Assembly (NCBI RefSeq): GCF_002970975.1
Contig: NZ_KZ672983.1
Location: 1-64,000, forward strand
Direction of reading: 5' to 3'
Source: Microbacterium halophytorum
Lineage (GTDB): Bacteria > Actinomycetota > Actinomycetes > Actinomycetales > Microbacteriaceae
DNA length: 64,000 nucleotides
Position numbers and translations under genes: made by a program. Below are positions 25,050 through 32,548 of the stretch, in pieces (within the stretch, counting starts at the first letter, position 1; the number at the start of each line of letters is the position of its first letter). The notes below the pieces were generated by a model. It did not search any database. It worked only from the letters and a program-made list of their open reading frames with translations, and had not been told where the DNA came from.

Positions 25050-26405
25050 ATGGCAACGAAAAGGGCGTCCGTCGCGTACGTCTGCTCCGAATGCGGGTGG
25101 ACGACGCCGAAGTGGGTCGGGCGCTGCGGCGAGTGCCAGAGCTGGGGCACCGTCGCGGAGGCCGGCCAGCAAGCGCCGCAGCGGCGCGTGCGCTCGATGA
25201 TCCCGACGTCCGCCGCCGCGCCGATCACCCAGATCCGGTCGCAGGAGGCCCCGCGGCGGAAGAGCGGCATCGGCGAGTTCGACCGCGTTCTCGGCGGCGG
25301 CATCGTGCCGGGAGCGGCCGTTCTCCTCTCGGGCGAGCCGGGCGTCGGCAAGTCGACCCTGCTGCTCGAGGTGGCGGCGCGCTCGGCGGCGAGCGGGCGG
25401 CGCGTGCTCTACGCGAGCGCCGAGGAGTCGCCGGCGCAGGTGCGCCTGCGCGCGGAGCGCACCGGTGCCCTGCACGACGAGCTGTTCCTCGCCAGCGAGA
25501 CCGACCTCGGGACGATCCTCGGCCACATCGATTCGGTGCAGCCGGAGCTCGTGATCGTCGACTCCGTCCAGACCGTAGCGTCCGCCGAGTCCGACGGCGC
25601 GGCAGGCATGCCCGGCCAGGTGCGGGAGGTGGCGAGCACGCTCATCCGGGTCGCGAAGGAGCGCGACATCCCGATGATCATCGTCGGGCACGTCACGAAG
25701 GACGGCCAGGTCGCGGGCCCGCGCGTGCTCGAGCACCTCGTCGACGTCGTGTGCCACTTCGAGGGCGATCGGCAGACGGCGCTCCGCTTCGTGCGGGCGC
25801 TCAAGAACCGCTTCGGGCCGACCGACGAGGTCGGCTGCTTCGAGATGACGGGCGACGGCATCGCCGAGGTGCCCGACCCGAGCGCGATGTTCCTGTCGGC
25901 GGGCGTGCCGGCGAGCGGCACGTGCGTCGGCATCTCGATGGAGGGGCGCAGGGCACTCCCCGTCGAGGTGCAGGCGCTCGCGATCCCGACGCAGGCGCCG
26001 AACCCTCGGCGCATCGTGCACGGCGTCGACGCGTCGCGCGTCGCGATGGTGCTCGCCGTGCTCGAGAAGCGCGCGGGGATCGAGACGAGCAAGCTCGACG
26101 TGTACGTCTCGACGGTCGGCGGCATCCGGTTCACCGAGCCGGCGGCCGACCTCGCGATCGCGGTCGCGGTGGCGGGCGCGATCAAGGACTGGAAGGTCGG
26201 CGGGCACCTCGCCGCCGTCGGCGAGCTCAGCCTGGCGGGCCAGGTGCGCCCCGTGACGCAGTCGGCACAGCGCCGCACCGAGGCCTCCCGCCTCGGGTAC
26301 CGCCGCATCATCGACGCCGACGCCGCGACGCTCGGCGACGCGCTGCGGGCGGCGCGTGCGGAGTCGCCCCGGCCCCAGCGCGGCGAGGAGCCCGCGCCGT
26401 TCTGA
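25050..26405 (+). CDS. radA: DNA repair protein RadA
   Basis: A 451-residue RecA-like branch-migration helicase of recombination repair. Zinc finger Cys12, Cys15, Cys26, Cys29 in CSECGWTTPKWVGRCGEC; Walker A GEPGVGKST near residue 97; the RadA signature KNRFGPTDEVGCFEM near 250; and a Lon-like C-terminal domain. A TACGCT box ends 7 nt before the ATG and no ribosome-binding site is seen: probably leaderless. It is divergent from the ABC binding-protein gene. Confidence 0.97.
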   Translation: MATKRASVAYVCSECGWTTPKWVGRCGECQSWGTVAEAGQQAPQRRVRSMIPTSAAAPITQIRSQEAPRRKSGIGEFDRVLGGGIVPGAAVLLSGEPGVGKSTLLLEVAARSAASGRRVLYASAEESPAQVRLRAERTGALHDELFLASETDLGTILGHIDSVQPELVIVDSVQTVASAESDGAAGMPGQVREVASTLIRVAKERDIPMIIVGHVTKDGQVAGPRVLEHLVDVVCHFEGDRQTALRFVRALKNRFGPTDEVGCFEMTGDGIAEVPDPSAMFLSAGVPASGTCVGISMEGRRALPVEVQALAIPTQAPNPRRIVHGVDASRVAMVLAVLEKRAGIETSKLDVYVSTVGGIRFTEPAADLAIAVAVAGAIKDWKVGGHLAAVGELSLAGQVRPVTQSAQRRTEASRLGYRRIIDADAATLGDALRAARAESPRPQRGEEPAPF

Positions 26406-26420
26406 GCGCGCCGCCGGCGC

Positions 26421-26525
26421 TCAGCGCCTCCGGCGCATTCTGCGTCTCTGGCTCCGCGCGCCCACCAGGCCGAGCGGCACGATGAGGCCGGCGGCGCACG
26501 CCATCGCGATCAGCACGGTTTCCAT
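26421..26525 (-). CDS. 34-residue single-pass membrane peptide
   Basis: A short gene starting METVLIAMACAAGLIVPLGL, then VGARSQ and an Arg-rich tail (RRRMRRR). One hydrophobic helix (residues 4-21) followed by a strongly positive C terminus, so it should sit in the membrane with the tail inside. A weak GAGGT lies just before the ATG. It converges on radA. Small basic membrane peptides of this type are common near actinobacterial housekeeping genes, but I do not recognise a family. Translation is not proven. Confidence 0.4.
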   Translation of the reverse strand: METVLIAMACAAGLIVPLGLVGARSQRRRMRRRR

Positions 26526-26575
26526 ACCTCGATGCTGACGCGCCCTCCCCGCGGCGTCAACGCCCGGGACGGGAG

Positions 26576-26929
26576 TCAGGAGACGAGAGCGTAGCCGGCT
26601 TCGTCGATCGCGGTGGCGAGGTCGTCGGCGCTGACGGGGCCCGTGCTGCGCACCGTGACTGTCGAGAAGCCGTCGGCGACGAGGTCGACCGAGACCGACG
26701 AGACGCCGGCGATCTTGCCGACCTCTTCGGTCACGGAGCTCACGCAGTGCCCGCAGGTCATGCCGTCCACGCGCACGGCCGTGACGGTCGTCGCGGCCGG
26801 GTTCGCGCCGTGCCCGTGGCCCGAGCCGGCGTCCGCGCTGCCGCAGCCACAGCTCCCGCCGCCCCCGCAGCAGCCGTCGCCGGAGGCCGAGACGTCCTTG
26901 AGGCCCAGGTCGATCCGCTCAATCGCCAT
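26576..26929 (-). CDS. Copper chaperone with HMA domain and Cys/His-rich linker
   Basis: A 117-residue CopZ-like protein. Residues 48-117 form a heavy-metal-associated ferredoxin fold with the Cu(I) site MTCGHC (Cys59, Cys62). The N-terminal segment 20-41 is rich in Cys, Gly and His (CCGG, CGCG, HGHG) and may hold extra metal. The ATG chosen follows AAGAGGGAG and gives MAIERIDLGL, which fits actinobacterial relatives; in-frame starts at 26977 and 26983 also exist. A CsoR-type operator lies 58 nt upstream. No CopA ATPase or CsoR gene is adjacent. Confidence 0.88.
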   Translation of the reverse strand: MAIERIDLGLKDVSASGDGCCGGGGSCGCGSADAGSGHGHGANPAATTVTAVRVDGMTCGHCVSSVTEEVGKIAGVSSVSVDLVADGFSTVTVRSTGPVSADDLATAIDEAGYALVS

Positions 26930-26981
26930 GCCGTACTCCCTCTTGTCGTATTCGCGCGCCGGGTCATCCGGCGCCATGGTC

Positions 26982-27003
26982 ACTATATACCCCCTAGGGG
27001 TAT
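26982..27003 (-). promoter_or_regulatory. CsoR-type copper operator and -10 box
   Basis: ATACCCC-CTA-GGGGTAT (26987-27003) matches the known CsoR operator pattern TACCC...GGGTA. Immediately downstream on the minus strand is TATAGT (26987-26982), a good -10 box. Copper-loaded CsoR should leave the site, inducing the chaperone gene. Confidence 0.85.
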
Positions 27004-27022
27004 GCCAGTCGAGCGTCGGCGC

Positions 27023-27433
27023 TCAGATCTCGAGCGCCGCGAGCAGGTCCGCCGGGGGCGCCTGCATCGGGTGCGGGCCCGCGATGTCGAGGAACACCGT
27101 GGTGATCTCGTCGACGTGCTTCGAGAGGAAGGCCTTCAGCCAATCGGGCGAATAGACCCCGATCGTCGGCGGCAGGTTCTCGGGCTTGTTGCGGGCGTCG
27201 CTGAACAGCAGCAGCGCGACCTGGCCCGTCTTGGGGTCGCGGAACGTCCACACCTCCCCGGAGTCGAGGGGGTTGTCCCGCGCGCCCGGCTTCATCAGGG
27301 GGACGATCGTGTTCCCGTTGCGCAGCGCGAGCGCGACGGCGGCCATGTCCTGCTTCTCGAGCGCCTGCGCGAGCGCTTCCGAGCGGGCGTCCTGCTCGGT
27401 CAGCGTCGGGGCCTTCTTCCGCTTCTTGCCCAT
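27023..27433 (-). CDS. SseB-like domain protein
   Basis: A 136-residue cytosolic protein with the SseB N-terminal domain (ALEKQDMAAVALALRNGNTI, IVPLMKP, PPTIGVYSPDWLKAFL). The family is common in actinobacteria and has no established role there despite its name from type III secretion enhancers. The basic N terminus MGKKRKK follows a TAGGCT box by 7 nt with no ribosome-binding site, so a leaderless message is likely; a GTG one codon upstream is possible. Confidence 0.8.
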   Translation of the reverse strand: MGKKRKKAPTLTEQDARSEALAQALEKQDMAAVALALRNGNTIVPLMKPGARDNPLDSGEVWTFRDPKTGQVALLLFSDARNKPENLPPTIGVYSPDWLKAFLSKHVDEITTVFLDIAGPHPMQAPPADLLAALEI

Positions 27434-27533
27434 CACCCCCAGCCTACGCGAGCGCGCCCGCGCGGGAGCGGGAGCCCGACGCGGACCACGGTTCGATCCG
27501 GGTCGTGTGAACGCCGGATGCGCGGCCCCGGCG

Positions 27534-28250
27534 TCAGCGCAGGATGAACTGGCGGCTCGACTCCGACTCGATGTTCCCCACGGCGACCCGCAGGTGGTAC
27601 GACGCGCCGCCGGCCGCGGCCGCCGGGCGCTGCTCCTCGCCGCACGAGTCCACGCCGGAGCGCGTGCGATCCCAGACGATCGGCTCGGCGCTCGAGACCT
27701 CCTGGCCCGCCTTCAGCGTGACGACCATGTCGCTGGGCTCCTTCTGGCAGTCCGTCGAGCGCCACCAGACGTCCCCGCCGCTGAGCACCGTGAACACCTG
27801 CTTGGTCGTGCCGACGTTCATCGTGCAGTCGACGTCGCCGGTGTTCTTCAGGGTCATGGACAGCTCGGGCTTCTCGTCCGCGCCGTACTCCCCCTTGTCC
27901 GTGACGGCCGTGACCTCGACCGCATTCGCCTCACAGGCCTCGGGCTCCGCGTCGGCGTCCTTCGCCTCGTCCGCGTCGGCGTCGCCCGAGTCTCCGCCCG
28001 GCTCGCCCTCGGAGTCCCCTTCGGCGGAGTCCGACCCTTCGCCGTCGTCCGGAGCGCCGCTCGCCGTCGGCTCCGGCGTCTCGGTCGTGGTCTCGCCGGT
28101 GGGTGCGGGATCGTCGGCCCCGCCGCCGAAGGCCGTCCACGGCTGGGCGATGAGCAGCCAGGCGATGCCGCCGATCACGAGAAGCGCCAGCACGAGCACC
28201 ATGAGCCGACGCCGGCGGTACACGGCGGGCGAATGGCGGCGGGCGTTCAC
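27534..28250 (-). CDS. Membrane-anchored protein with acidic linker, unknown function
   Basis: A 238-residue protein: cytoplasmic basic N terminus (RRRRLMV), one TM helix at about 16-36, a long Asp/Glu/Gly/Pro linker (45-105), then a compact extracellular domain (108-238) with four cysteines (ACEAN, DCTMN, DCQKE, DSCGEE) that may form two disulfides. The fold looks like a beta-sandwich of the type seen in actinobacterial DUF4232-like exported domains. GTG start with TAGCCT 6 nt before it: leaderless. Function unknown. Confidence 0.75.
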   Translation of the reverse strand: MNARRHSPAVYRRRRLMVLVLALLVIGGIAWLLIAQPWTAFGGGADDPAPTGETTTETPEPTASGAPDDGEGSDSAEGDSEGEPGGDSGDADADEAKDADAEPEACEANAVEVTAVTDKGEYGADEKPELSMTLKNTGDVDCTMNVGTTKQVFTVLSGGDVWWRSTDCQKEPSDMVVTLKAGQEVSSAEPIVWDRTRSGVDSCGEEQRPAAAAGGASYHLRVAVGNIESESSRQFILR

Positions 28251-28373
28251 GCCCCCAGGCTAAGCCGCCCGCTCTGGGAGGGGGCCCACTGCTCCGGCGC
28301 GCCGGGCATCCGGGCGTCGCGAGGCATGCATCGCGGCGTTCCCCCGCGGTCGCCCCTCGCCACCGCTCCCCTC

Positions 28374-28433
28374 CGACGCGGTGACGGATTCCGCGCGAAG
28401 AATCCGGTCCCCGGCGCGGAGAATGCGACGGGG
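28374..28433. repeat. Dispersed 60-bp intergenic element, copy
   Basis: Inverted copy of the family at 32346: reads GACGCGGTGACGGATTCCGC at one end and GAATGCGAC at the other. Lies between two genes on the minus strand. Confidence 0.55.
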
Positions 28434-28482
28434 GCGGTGATCGGGGTGCGGCGGGAACAGGCCTCGTGAGCCGGTTCCGCGC

Positions 28483-28986
28483 TCAGAGCTCCTTGAGCAT
28501 CCGGGTGTTGCCGAGCGTGTTCGGCTTGACGTGTGCGAGGTCGAGGAACTCCGCGATGCCCTCGTCACGGCTGCGGACGAGCTGCGAGTACACGTCGGGC
28601 GAGACGACCTGCTCGCCGATCTCGGTGAATCCGCGCCGCTCGAAGAAGCCCGTCTCGAAGGTGAGGCAGAACAGGCGGCGCAGGCCGAGCTCGCGGGCGG
28701 CCTCCTCGAGGGCCTCGACGAGGCGGCGGCCGACGCCGTGGCGCAGCCACTCGTCGGCGACGAGCAGCGTGCGGACCTCGCCGAGGTCTTCCCACATCAC
28801 GTGCAGCGCGCCGCATCCGATGACGGTGCCGCCCTCGTCGACCGCCACGACGAACTCCTGCGTCGACTCGTAGAGCACGACGAGGTCCTTGCCGAGCAGG
28901 ATGCGGCGCATGACGTACGGCTGAAGCAGCTCATAGACCGCCGCCATGTCGGCGGCGACTGCGGGGCGCACGGTGATCTCTGCCAT
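28483..28986 (-). CDS. argA: Amino-acid N-acetyltransferase (short NAGS, GNAT)
   Basis: A 167-residue GNAT enzyme of the short actinobacterial N-acetylglutamate synthase type, the first step of arginine biosynthesis (acetyl-CoA plus glutamate). Marks: VIGCGALHVMWEDLGEVRTL, the acetyl-CoA loop RHGVGRRLVEALEEAA, and FFERRGFTEI. No other arginine gene is nearby. TAGCCT ends 7 nt before the ATG, no ribosome-binding site: leaderless. A different GNAT substrate cannot be excluded. Confidence 0.85.
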   Translation of the reverse strand: MAEITVRPAVAADMAAVYELLQPYVMRRILLGKDLVVLYESTQEFVVAVDEGGTVIGCGALHVMWEDLGEVRTLLVADEWLRHGVGRRLVEALEEAARELGLRRLFCLTFETGFFERRGFTEIGEQVVSPDVYSQLVRSRDEGIAEFLDLAHVKPNTLGNTRMLKEL

Positions 28987-29366
28987 CGGGCCCAGGCTAC
29001 GCCGCCCGCCTGACCGGATGCCCGAAACGGGTGGGCGACGGCGGCGCCGGCGGCGCCCTCAGCGCCACGGGCCGCTAACGCCGCCCCTCCGCGGCCGGCC
29101 CAGGGGCAGCAGCTGCGCTTCCCCTCCAGCGACGACGTTGCCCGTCGCAGGCGCCGCCCCTCCACGGCCGCCCCAGTGGCATCAACTGCGCCTCCCATCC
29201 AGAGACGACGTTGCCGGTCGCAGGCGCCGCCCTCCGCTGCCGACCCAGGGGCGACGCTCGTTCCTCTCCATCGGCGCGCCTGCCATGGCGACCATATTCC
29301 CGCATCTGCGTACTGCATCCGCGTGACATCACCGCAGACGCGGAGATCCTTCCCTAGACTGTGGCC
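28987..29366. other. 380-bp gene-free region with tandem repeats and mop promoter
   Basis: Region between divergent argA and the Mop gene. It holds the argA leaderless promoter, a GC-rich spacer, the 73-bp tandem repeats at 29081-29254, and at its right end TAGACT (29355-29360) directly before the Mop start. I see no credible gene. Confidence 0.6.
29081..29254. repeat. 73-bp tandem repeat, two full copies and a partial third
   Basis: Copies start at 29081 and 29154 (exactly 73 bp each) and a third truncated copy starts at 29227. Shared words include CCGCCC(C)TCC at the start, CTGCGC and GACGACGTTGCC in the middle, and GTCGCAGGCG at the end. Copies 1 and 2 differ at about ten positions. Confidence 0.85.
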
Positions 29367-29798
29367 ATGACCTCCTACAGGATCGCCGAGGCCGCGCGGC
29401 TGCTCGGGGTGAGCGACGACACCGTGCGCCGCTGGATCGACGCCGGCACGCTGCCGGTCACGGGCGAGAGCCCCGCCCGCGTTCCCGGCGACGCCGTGGC
29501 CGCACACGCGCAGCGCCTCGCAGGGGCGCCGGCCGACCCGACCGGAGTCGGCTCGAGCGCGCGCAATCGCTTCACGGGGCTCGTCACGCGGGTGCAGGTC
29601 GACGGCGTGATGGCCCAGGTCGATCTGCAGGCGGGCCCGCACCGCTTCGTCTCGCTGATGTCGGCCGAGGCCGTGCGGGAGCTCGCGCTCGAGCCCGGAT
29701 CGCTCGCGGTCGCCGTCGTGAAGGCGACCAACCTCATCGTCGAGACGCCGCGGCCGGCGAGCACGGGCGGCCAGTCGTCGGCGGGGGCTCTCGCGTGA
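29367..29798 (+). CDS. HTH-TOBE molybdate-responsive protein (Mop fused to excisionase-type HTH)
   Basis: A 143-residue protein: residues 1-55 are a MerR/excisionase-type helix-turn-helix (AEAARLLGVSDDTVRRWIDA) and 65-135 a TOBE/Mop molybdate-binding domain (NRFTGLVTRVQVDGVMAQVD, with VKATNLIVE near the end). It probably binds molybdate and represses the modABC genes that follow. The ATG is preceded by TAGACT at 6 nt with no ribosome-binding site. Its stop overlaps a GTG that begins a short frame leading into modA. Confidence 0.88.
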   Translation: MTSYRIAEAARLLGVSDDTVRRWIDAGTLPVTGESPARVPGDAVAAHAQRLAGAPADPTGVGSSARNRFTGLVTRVQVDGVMAQVDLQAGPHRFVSLMSAEAVRELALEPGSLAVAVVKATNLIVETPRPASTGGQSSAGALA

Positions 29799-29953
29799 GG
29801 GCCCGGGCGAGCGCCGCCGGAGAGCCGCCGGGCTCGGCAGAGCGCCCCGCGACCGCTCCCGAGCAGCCCGGGGCCAGCCTCTCCACGCGCGTCGGCCGCC
29901 GCGCGGCGGCACCCGCGGCCGCGCTCCCGAGCGGCACGGGGGCTCCCGCGTGA
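29795..29953 (+). CDS. Possible 52-residue coupling frame between Mop gene and modA
   Basis: GTG at 29795 overlaps the Mop stop (GTGA) and the frame ends with a TGA that overlaps the modA GTG (GTGA). The product begins VRARA, the same five residues as ModA, then becomes a low-complexity Ala/Pro/Arg sequence without signal peptide. A 27-bp direct repeat with 2 mismatches (29782-29808 and 29937-29963) shows that the modA start region was duplicated. The frame may simply relay ribosomes to modA; a functional peptide is doubtful. Confidence 0.35.
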   Translation: MRARASAAGEPPGSAERPATAPEQPGASLSTRVGRRAAAPAAALPSGTGAPA

Positions 29954-30711
29954 GGGCCAGGGCACTCGTCACCGGTGCCGCCGTGCTCCTCCTCGCCGGG
30001 TGCTCTGCCCAGCAGACGACCGCCGGTTCCGGTGACGCGGGCGGCTCCGAGATCGCGGGCGAGGCGACCGTCTATGCGGCGGCGTCGCTGAGCGCGGCGT
30101 TCGGCGACCTCGCCGCCGATTTCGAGGAGCGCAACCCCGGCACGACGATCTCGCTGGTCGCGGACGGGTCGAGCACGCTCGTCACTCAGCTCACCGAGGG
30201 CGCGCCCGCCGACGTGCTCGCCACGGCCGACGAGCGCAGCATGCAGGACGCCATCGACGCGGGCCTCGTCGCCGAACCGAGCCTCTTCGCGACGAACACC
30301 CTCGTGATCGCCGTGCCCGCAGGCAACCCGGCAGGCATCGACGAACTCGCTGACCTCGCGAGCGCGACCACCGTGGTGTGCGCGCCCGAGGTGCCGTGCG
30401 GCGCCGCGTCGGCGACGCTGCTCGAGAGCCAGGGCGTCGAGGTCGAGGCCGCCAGCCTCGAGCAGAACGTCACGAGCGTGCTGGCGAAGGTCGCGGCGGG
30501 CGAGGCCGATGCCGGGCTCGTCTACGCGACCGACGTCATCGGTGACGACGACGTGGAGAGCATCGTTCCGGATGGCGCCGCCGACGTCGTGAACCGCTAC
30601 CCGATCGCGGCCGTGGACGGTGCGAGCGACGCAGGCGAGGCGTTCGCCGAGTTCGTTCTGGGCGACGACGGCGCCGCCGTGCTCGCCGAGTTCGGGTTCG
30701 GGGCTCCATGA
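29950..30711 (+). CDS. modA: Molybdate ABC transporter binding lipoprotein
   Basis: A 253-residue ModA. Lipobox LAGC with Cys18. The mature protein starts EATVYAAASLSAAFGDLA, the ModA hallmark, with the oxyanion-contacting Ser in DGSSTLVTQL near 75 and AADVL-like APADVLATAD; YATDVI near 195 closes the site. GTG start, confirmed by the signal peptide that follows directly. modB overlaps by 4 nt. Confidence 0.96.
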   Translation: MRARALVTGAAVLLLAGCSAQQTTAGSGDAGGSEIAGEATVYAAASLSAAFGDLAADFEERNPGTTISLVADGSSTLVTQLTEGAPADVLATADERSMQDAIDAGLVAEPSLFATNTLVIAVPAGNPAGIDELADLASATTVVCAPEVPCGAASATLLESQGVEVEAASLEQNVTSVLAKVAAGEADAGLVYATDVIGDDDVESIVPDGAADVVNRYPIAAVDGASDAGEAFAEFVLGDDGAAVLAEFGFGAP

Positions 30712-31526
30712 CGGCCCCCGCCCGCCCCGACCGAGGCGCCACGCCCCCGTTCGCCCTGATCGCGCCGGCGGTGCTGGCGGTGCTGCTGCTCGTGCTGCCT
30801 CTCCTCTCGCTCGTCGCGCGCGCGTCCTGGCCGACGCTGTGGGCCGACATCACGTCGCCCGCCGCGCTCGACGCGCTCCGCCTCTCGCTGCTCAGCGGCC
30901 TCGCCGCGACGGCTCTGTGCGTCGTGCTCGGCCTGCCGCTCGCCCTGCTGATCGCGCGCTCGGGCCCGCGCGCCTCCGCCCTGCTGCGCGCCGTCGTCGC
31001 CGTGCCGCTCGTGCTGCCGCCGATGGTCGGCGGCGTCGCGCTGCTGTTCCTGTTCGGCCGCACGAGCCCGCTCGGCCGGATGATCGACGGCGCCTGGGGC
31101 GTCACGCTCCCCTTCTCGTTCACCGCCGTCATCATCGCGCAGGCGTTCGTCGCCCTTCCGTTCCTCGTGCTCTCGGCCGAGGGCGCCATCCGGTCGACCG
31201 GCAGCGCGTACGAACGCACGGCGTCGACGCTCGGGGCGCGCCGCTGGCGCGTGCTGTGGCGCATCACGCTGCCGCTCGCGGCGCCGGGGATCGTGACGGG
31301 CGTCATCCTGTGCTTCGCCCGCGCGATCGGCGAGTTCGGCGCGACGGCGCTGTTCGCCGGCAACGCGCCGGGCACGACCCAGACGATGCCGCTCGCGATC
31401 TACACGGCGTTCAACGGCGCGGGCACGGGCCGCGACACCGCCGTCGCCCTGTCGCTGCTGCTGCTCGCGACCGCCGTCGTCGTGCTGCTGGCGGTGCGCG
31501 CCTGGCGCCCGGGGGCGGTGCGATGA
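30708..31526 (+). CDS. modB: Molybdate ABC transporter permease
   Basis: A 272-residue inner-membrane permease with six predicted helices. The coupling EAA loop is SAYERTASTLGARRWRVLWR near residue 170 and the ModB-type segment CFARAIGEFGATALFAGNAPG follows near 205. Overlaps modA and modC by ATGA junctions, so modABC is one translationally coupled unit. Confidence 0.96.
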   Translation: MTAPARPDRGATPPFALIAPAVLAVLLLVLPLLSLVARASWPTLWADITSPAALDALRLSLLSGLAATALCVVLGLPLALLIARSGPRASALLRAVVAVPLVLPPMVGGVALLFLFGRTSPLGRMIDGAWGVTLPFSFTAVIIAQAFVALPFLVLSAEGAIRSTGSAYERTASTLGARRWRVLWRITLPLAAPGIVTGVILCFARAIGEFGATALFAGNAPGTTQTMPLAIYTAFNGAGTGRDTAVALSLLLLATAVVVLLAVRAWRPGAVR

Positions 31527-32287
31527 GCGCGGCGCACGCACCCGCGGCTCCGGCCCACGGCGGCGCGCACGGCAGCGCGCTCCGCGCACGGGTCGCCGTC
31601 GCGCACGCCGGTCTCGATGTCGAGATCGACGTGGCCGCGGGTGAGACGCTCGCCGTCATGGGCCCGAGCGGCGCCGGCAAGACGACGCTCGTCGAGTCGC
31701 TCGCCGGCCTCATCCGGATCGATGACGGCGAGATCGCACTCGGCGGCCGCACGCTCGCCGCGCCGGGCGCACACATGCCGCCGCCTCAGCGCGGGGTCGG
31801 CCTGCTCGGTCAGAACGCGCTCCTGTTCCCGCACATGACGGCCGCCGAGAACATCGCGTTCGCCGTGCGCGCGAACGGTGCGCACGCCCGCCGCGACGAA
31901 GCCCGCCGCGAGGCCGGGGCCTGGCTCGACCGCATCGGGCTCGCGGGGCTCGGCGACCGCCGGCCCGACCGGCTCTCCGGCGGCCAGCGGCAGCGGGTCG
32001 CGCTCGCCAGGGCGCTGGCCGCGCGCCCGCGCCTGCTGCTCCTCGATGAACCGTTCTCCTCCCTCGACGTCGAGGCGGCGGCTCGGCTGCGCGACGTCGT
32101 CCGGGAACAGGTCCGGGGCACCACGACGATCGTCGTCTCGCACAGCGCCGCCGACGCGCTCTCGCTCGCCGGCCGCGTCGCGATCATCGAGCACGGCCGG
32201 ATGACGCAGCAGGGCCCCATCGACGAGGTCCTCGCGGCGCCGACCACGTCGTTCGCCCGAGCCGTCGCGGACTCGGCGCCGCGCTGA
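31523..32287 (+). CDS. modC: Molybdate ABC transporter ATPase
   Basis: A 254-residue ABC ATPase: Walker A GPSGAGKTT, signature LSGGQRQR, Walker B LLLLDEPFSSLD, H-loop VVSHSAADAL. It is shorter than E. coli ModC and lacks the C-terminal TOBE (Mop) domain; that domain is supplied separately by the HTH-Mop protein at the head of the cluster. Last gene of the operon. Confidence 0.94.
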   Translation: MSAAHAPAAPAHGGAHGSALRARVAVAHAGLDVEIDVAAGETLAVMGPSGAGKTTLVESLAGLIRIDDGEIALGGRTLAAPGAHMPPPQRGVGLLGQNALLFPHMTAAENIAFAVRANGAHARRDEARREAGAWLDRIGLAGLGDRRPDRLSGGQRQRVALARALAARPRLLLLDEPFSSLDVEAAARLRDVVREQVRGTTTIVVSHSAADALSLAGRVAIIEHGRMTQQGPIDEVLAAPTTSFARAVADSAPR

Positions 32288-32345
32288 CCCGCACGCACGC
32301 ACACGGGCCCGCCCGACGCCCCTCCGCCCCGAGACCCGAGCAATC

Positions 32346-32407
32346 GCCGCGGTCGCAACCAACGCGCTCTCCCGCGCCCCGACAGCACGGAATCTGACAC
32401 CGCGGCG
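32346..32407. repeat. Dispersed 60-bp intergenic element, reference copy 1
   Basis: Begins CCGCGGTCGCAACCAACGCG and ends GGAATCTGACACCGCGGC, so the ends carry the inverted word CCGCGGT/ACCGCGG. Nearly identical to the next copy 105 bp away. Related copies lie in intergenic positions at 18246, 28374, 38210, 48834, 50701 and 50807. Confidence 0.85.
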
Positions 32408-32450
32408 AGAACCCGACGACCTCCACCCCCGGCGACCACGACCCCCATCC

Positions 32451-32512
32451 GCCGCGGTCGCAACGAACGCGCTCTCCCCCGCCCCCACAGCACGGAATCT
32501 GACACCGCGGCG
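32451..32512. repeat. Dispersed 60-bp intergenic element, reference copy 2
   Basis: Differs from copy 1 at only a few positions in the middle (AACGAACGCG instead of AACCAACGCG; CCCCCGCCCCCAC instead of CCCGCGCCCCGAC). The two copies form a direct repeat between modC and the DUF4349 gene. Confidence 0.85.
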
Positions 32513-32548
32513 GGACCCCGGGGCCGCCGCACCCCGCGGCCGACCCCG

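Noticed and set aside
29081..29254. 73-bp repeats considered as a CRISPR array
   Set aside because: Copies are contiguous without unique spacers and no cas gene is present.
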